64,000 nt of DNA from Sitta carolinensis (taxonomy: Eukaryota; Chordata; Aves; Passeriformes; Sittidae): the NCBI GenBank assembly GCA_032173965.1, contig CM063284.1, positions 138,111,625 to 138,175,624 of the forward strand, given 5' to 3'. The position numbers and the translations under genes are program-made. Under the pieces are notes generated by a model, which ran no database searches, was not told where the DNA came from, and saw only the letters and a program-made list of their open reading frames with translations. Below, one piece after another: positions 62,721 through 64,000 of the stretch. Within the stretch, counting starts at the first letter, position 1. Each line of letters opens with the position of its first letter.

Positions 62721-63956
62721 TGTGATGATTTTGACCATGGTAAATTTAATTTTCTTCACAGTAGCTAGCATCTGAGGCTATGTTTTGAATTTTTGCTGAA
62801 AACAATGTTGATAATTCAAGGACTATTTGTGATTGCTGAGTAGTGCTTGCACAGTCAAGGCCTTTTCTTCCCCTCACTCCACCCCAGCAGTGAGGAGGCT
62901 GGGGATGCACAAGGAACTGGGAGGGTCCACAGCCAGGACAGCTGACCCCAAGACACTCAAGGGTACTACATAACGTATGGTGCCATATAAAGCTGGGGAA
63001 AAATGAGGAAGGGGGTGAAATTATGAATGATGGATGGTTCTGATGGTTTAAAAATCAGCTGGGAATTTAACTCCAAATGAGCTACTTGCCTTCACCCTGC
63101 CCCACCTCTAGTAAGAGAGAGAGACAAAGGCAGAGACTAAGGGTTGAGACAACAATTTACTGAAAACAAACAGCAATGGAATAATGAATGCACAATAACA
63201 ACAATATTAATAACAAAAGTATGCAAAATAGAAGGTGCTTTACAAGTGGAAGGTGCTCACCACCTCAACTCAGTTCTGTGTGGCCACCAAGACAAAGAGA
63301 AGATGGCAGACATTCCCACAGCTTGTGTTCCCCATCCCTGAGCCCCAGACAATGAAAAGCAATGATGAACAATGACCTAAAAAATTTGATTGTCCAGTGA
63401 CATCCACTCTTGGACTGCTGGGCTCAGCTGTGTTTGCCACTTGGAGTTGTGTTCATCCCAAGGGATGGGAAGGGATGGGTGGCACTGGGAGAAGGACAGA
63501 GCAGTCTGCAGGGGTGGTCCCAGCAACTTCCTCTGAAAGAGGAAGAAAATGGAATAGAAGGACACCACTTCCAGGGTGTATTCTCCTTTCCTTCTCCCCA
63601 AAGCCATGCCAGCTGTGATGATTTGTAAGAACAGCAAACCTCAGTGTGCCTGCACAGCTCTAGGCTCTGTCCCTTCTCAGCTGGGACAATGGCATTTGTC
63701 TTCCCAGGTCATAGTTACTCCTGATGGGGCCCTAGTCTCCTGGAGAACACCTGCCTGCCTGCGGGAAATTGTGGTTAATTTCTTGTTTTGTTATGCTTTG
63801 CTTATGCATGTGGCTTTTGCTTTTCCTATTAAAATGTCTTTATCTCAACCCAGAAGTTTTTCCACTTCTACTCTTCCAATTGTCTCCCCCTTCACAATGA
63901 GGGAGAGTGAGCAGCTGCCTGGTCACTTAGTTGCCTGCTGGGGTTAAGTCACTACA
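62721..63956 (+). mobile_element. ERVL-like solo LTR with nested insertion
   Basis: The element starts with a decayed TGTGATGATTTTG at 62721. It follows the family order: AATTTTCTTCACAGTAGC, GCTGAGTAGTGCTTGCACAG, GAGGAGGCTGGGGATGCACA, GGACAGCTGACCCCAAG and a TATA-like ATATAAAGCTGGGG (62985-62998). After a foreign insert it resumes with AATGGCATTTGTCTTCCCAG, TGATGGGGCCCTAGTCTCCT, TTTATCTCAACCCAGAAG and the end GGGGTTAAGTCACTACA at 63956. Flanking 5-mers (GAAGT and GTGAT) do not match, so the target duplication is decayed. No internal retroviral genes remain. It is the same family as 39363-40525. Confidence 0.85.
63035..63688 (-). mobile_element. LTR nested in the second ERVL-like LTR
   Basis: A 654-bp insert interrupts the host LTR between its GATGG and ATGGC segments. 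On the minus strand it begins TGTCCCAGCTGAG and ends CAGAACCA, giving TG...CA termini. The flanks ATGGA (63030-63034) and ATGGC (63689-63693) form a near-perfect 5-bp duplication. A GTAAATTG sequence followed by TCTCAACCCTTAGTC (minus strand) resembles the R/U5 region of songbird LTRs. The open frames at 63377-63637 and 63397-63947 overlap this insert and its junction and show no known domain. It is not the same family as the insert at 39501-40139. Confidence 0.65.
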
Positions 63957-64000
63957 GTGATCTGCTAGAAATGTTTCACATTTCACTTGACCACAGAAAC
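63957..64000. other. Window end, no feature
   Basis: 44 bp of ordinary sequence after the LTR. Confidence 0.5.

Noticed and set aside
1..64000. Spaced direct repeats resembling a CRISPR array, bacterial operons or rRNA/tRNA genes
   Set aside because: The window is plainly vertebrate. The only direct repeats are microsatellites, LTRs and CR1 copies, and no cloverleaf-like gene was seen.

Overview
The window looks like AT-rich, non-coding nuclear DNA from a bird, most likely a songbird (passerine). Two things support this. It holds several CR1 LINE copies, some still ending in the CR1-type ATTCTATGATTC tail. It also holds long LTRs of endogenous retroviruses, including two copies of an ERVL-like LTR of the type that begins TGTGCTGGTTTG and is common in songbird genomes. 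I could not support any host protein-coding gene, tRNA, rRNA or CRISPR array. The open frames are short (at most 144 codons). The longest ones lie inside LTRs, simple repeats or unremarkable AT-rich DNA. The region is best read as a gene desert or a large intron.

Layout. 1-2168: no feature. 2169-4260: compound LTR-derived block, with a plus-strand LTR-like promoter and poly(A) module next to a minus-strand one. 4261-10247: unique AT-rich DNA with one (TA)n. 10248-13588: three CR1 fragments (one minus, two plus). 17328-18130: an older minus-strand CR1. 18131-27304: unique DNA with microsatellites. 27310-28744: a 1.4-kb solo LTR. 29397-30060: an unexplained GC-richer island. 39363-40525: an ERVL-like LTR carrying a nested minus-strand LTR. 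46893-48100: a plus-strand CR1 split by a minus-strand CR1. 49365-52213: a complete two-LTR mini-retroelement with a 5-bp target duplication. 52294-62720: unique DNA with poly(T) runs, one CR1 fragment and a (CCCTTT)n array. 62721-63956: a second ERVL-like LTR, also carrying a nested minus-strand LTR.

The best-supported observation is the element at 49370-52208. It has two 1.3-kb LTRs, a CAATA duplication, a primer-binding site that fits tRNA-Glu, a purine tract, and only about 200 bp of internal sequence with no gag, pol or env. It must therefore have been mobilised by proteins supplied in trans. Its 3' LTR carries a roughly 340-bp patch with about 21 G-to-A differences from the 5' LTR and none in the opposite direction, which resembles APOBEC-type DNA editing. 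I found no evidence of an unknown multi-gene system in this window. All identifications rest on reading the sequence by eye; no alignment or database search was run.
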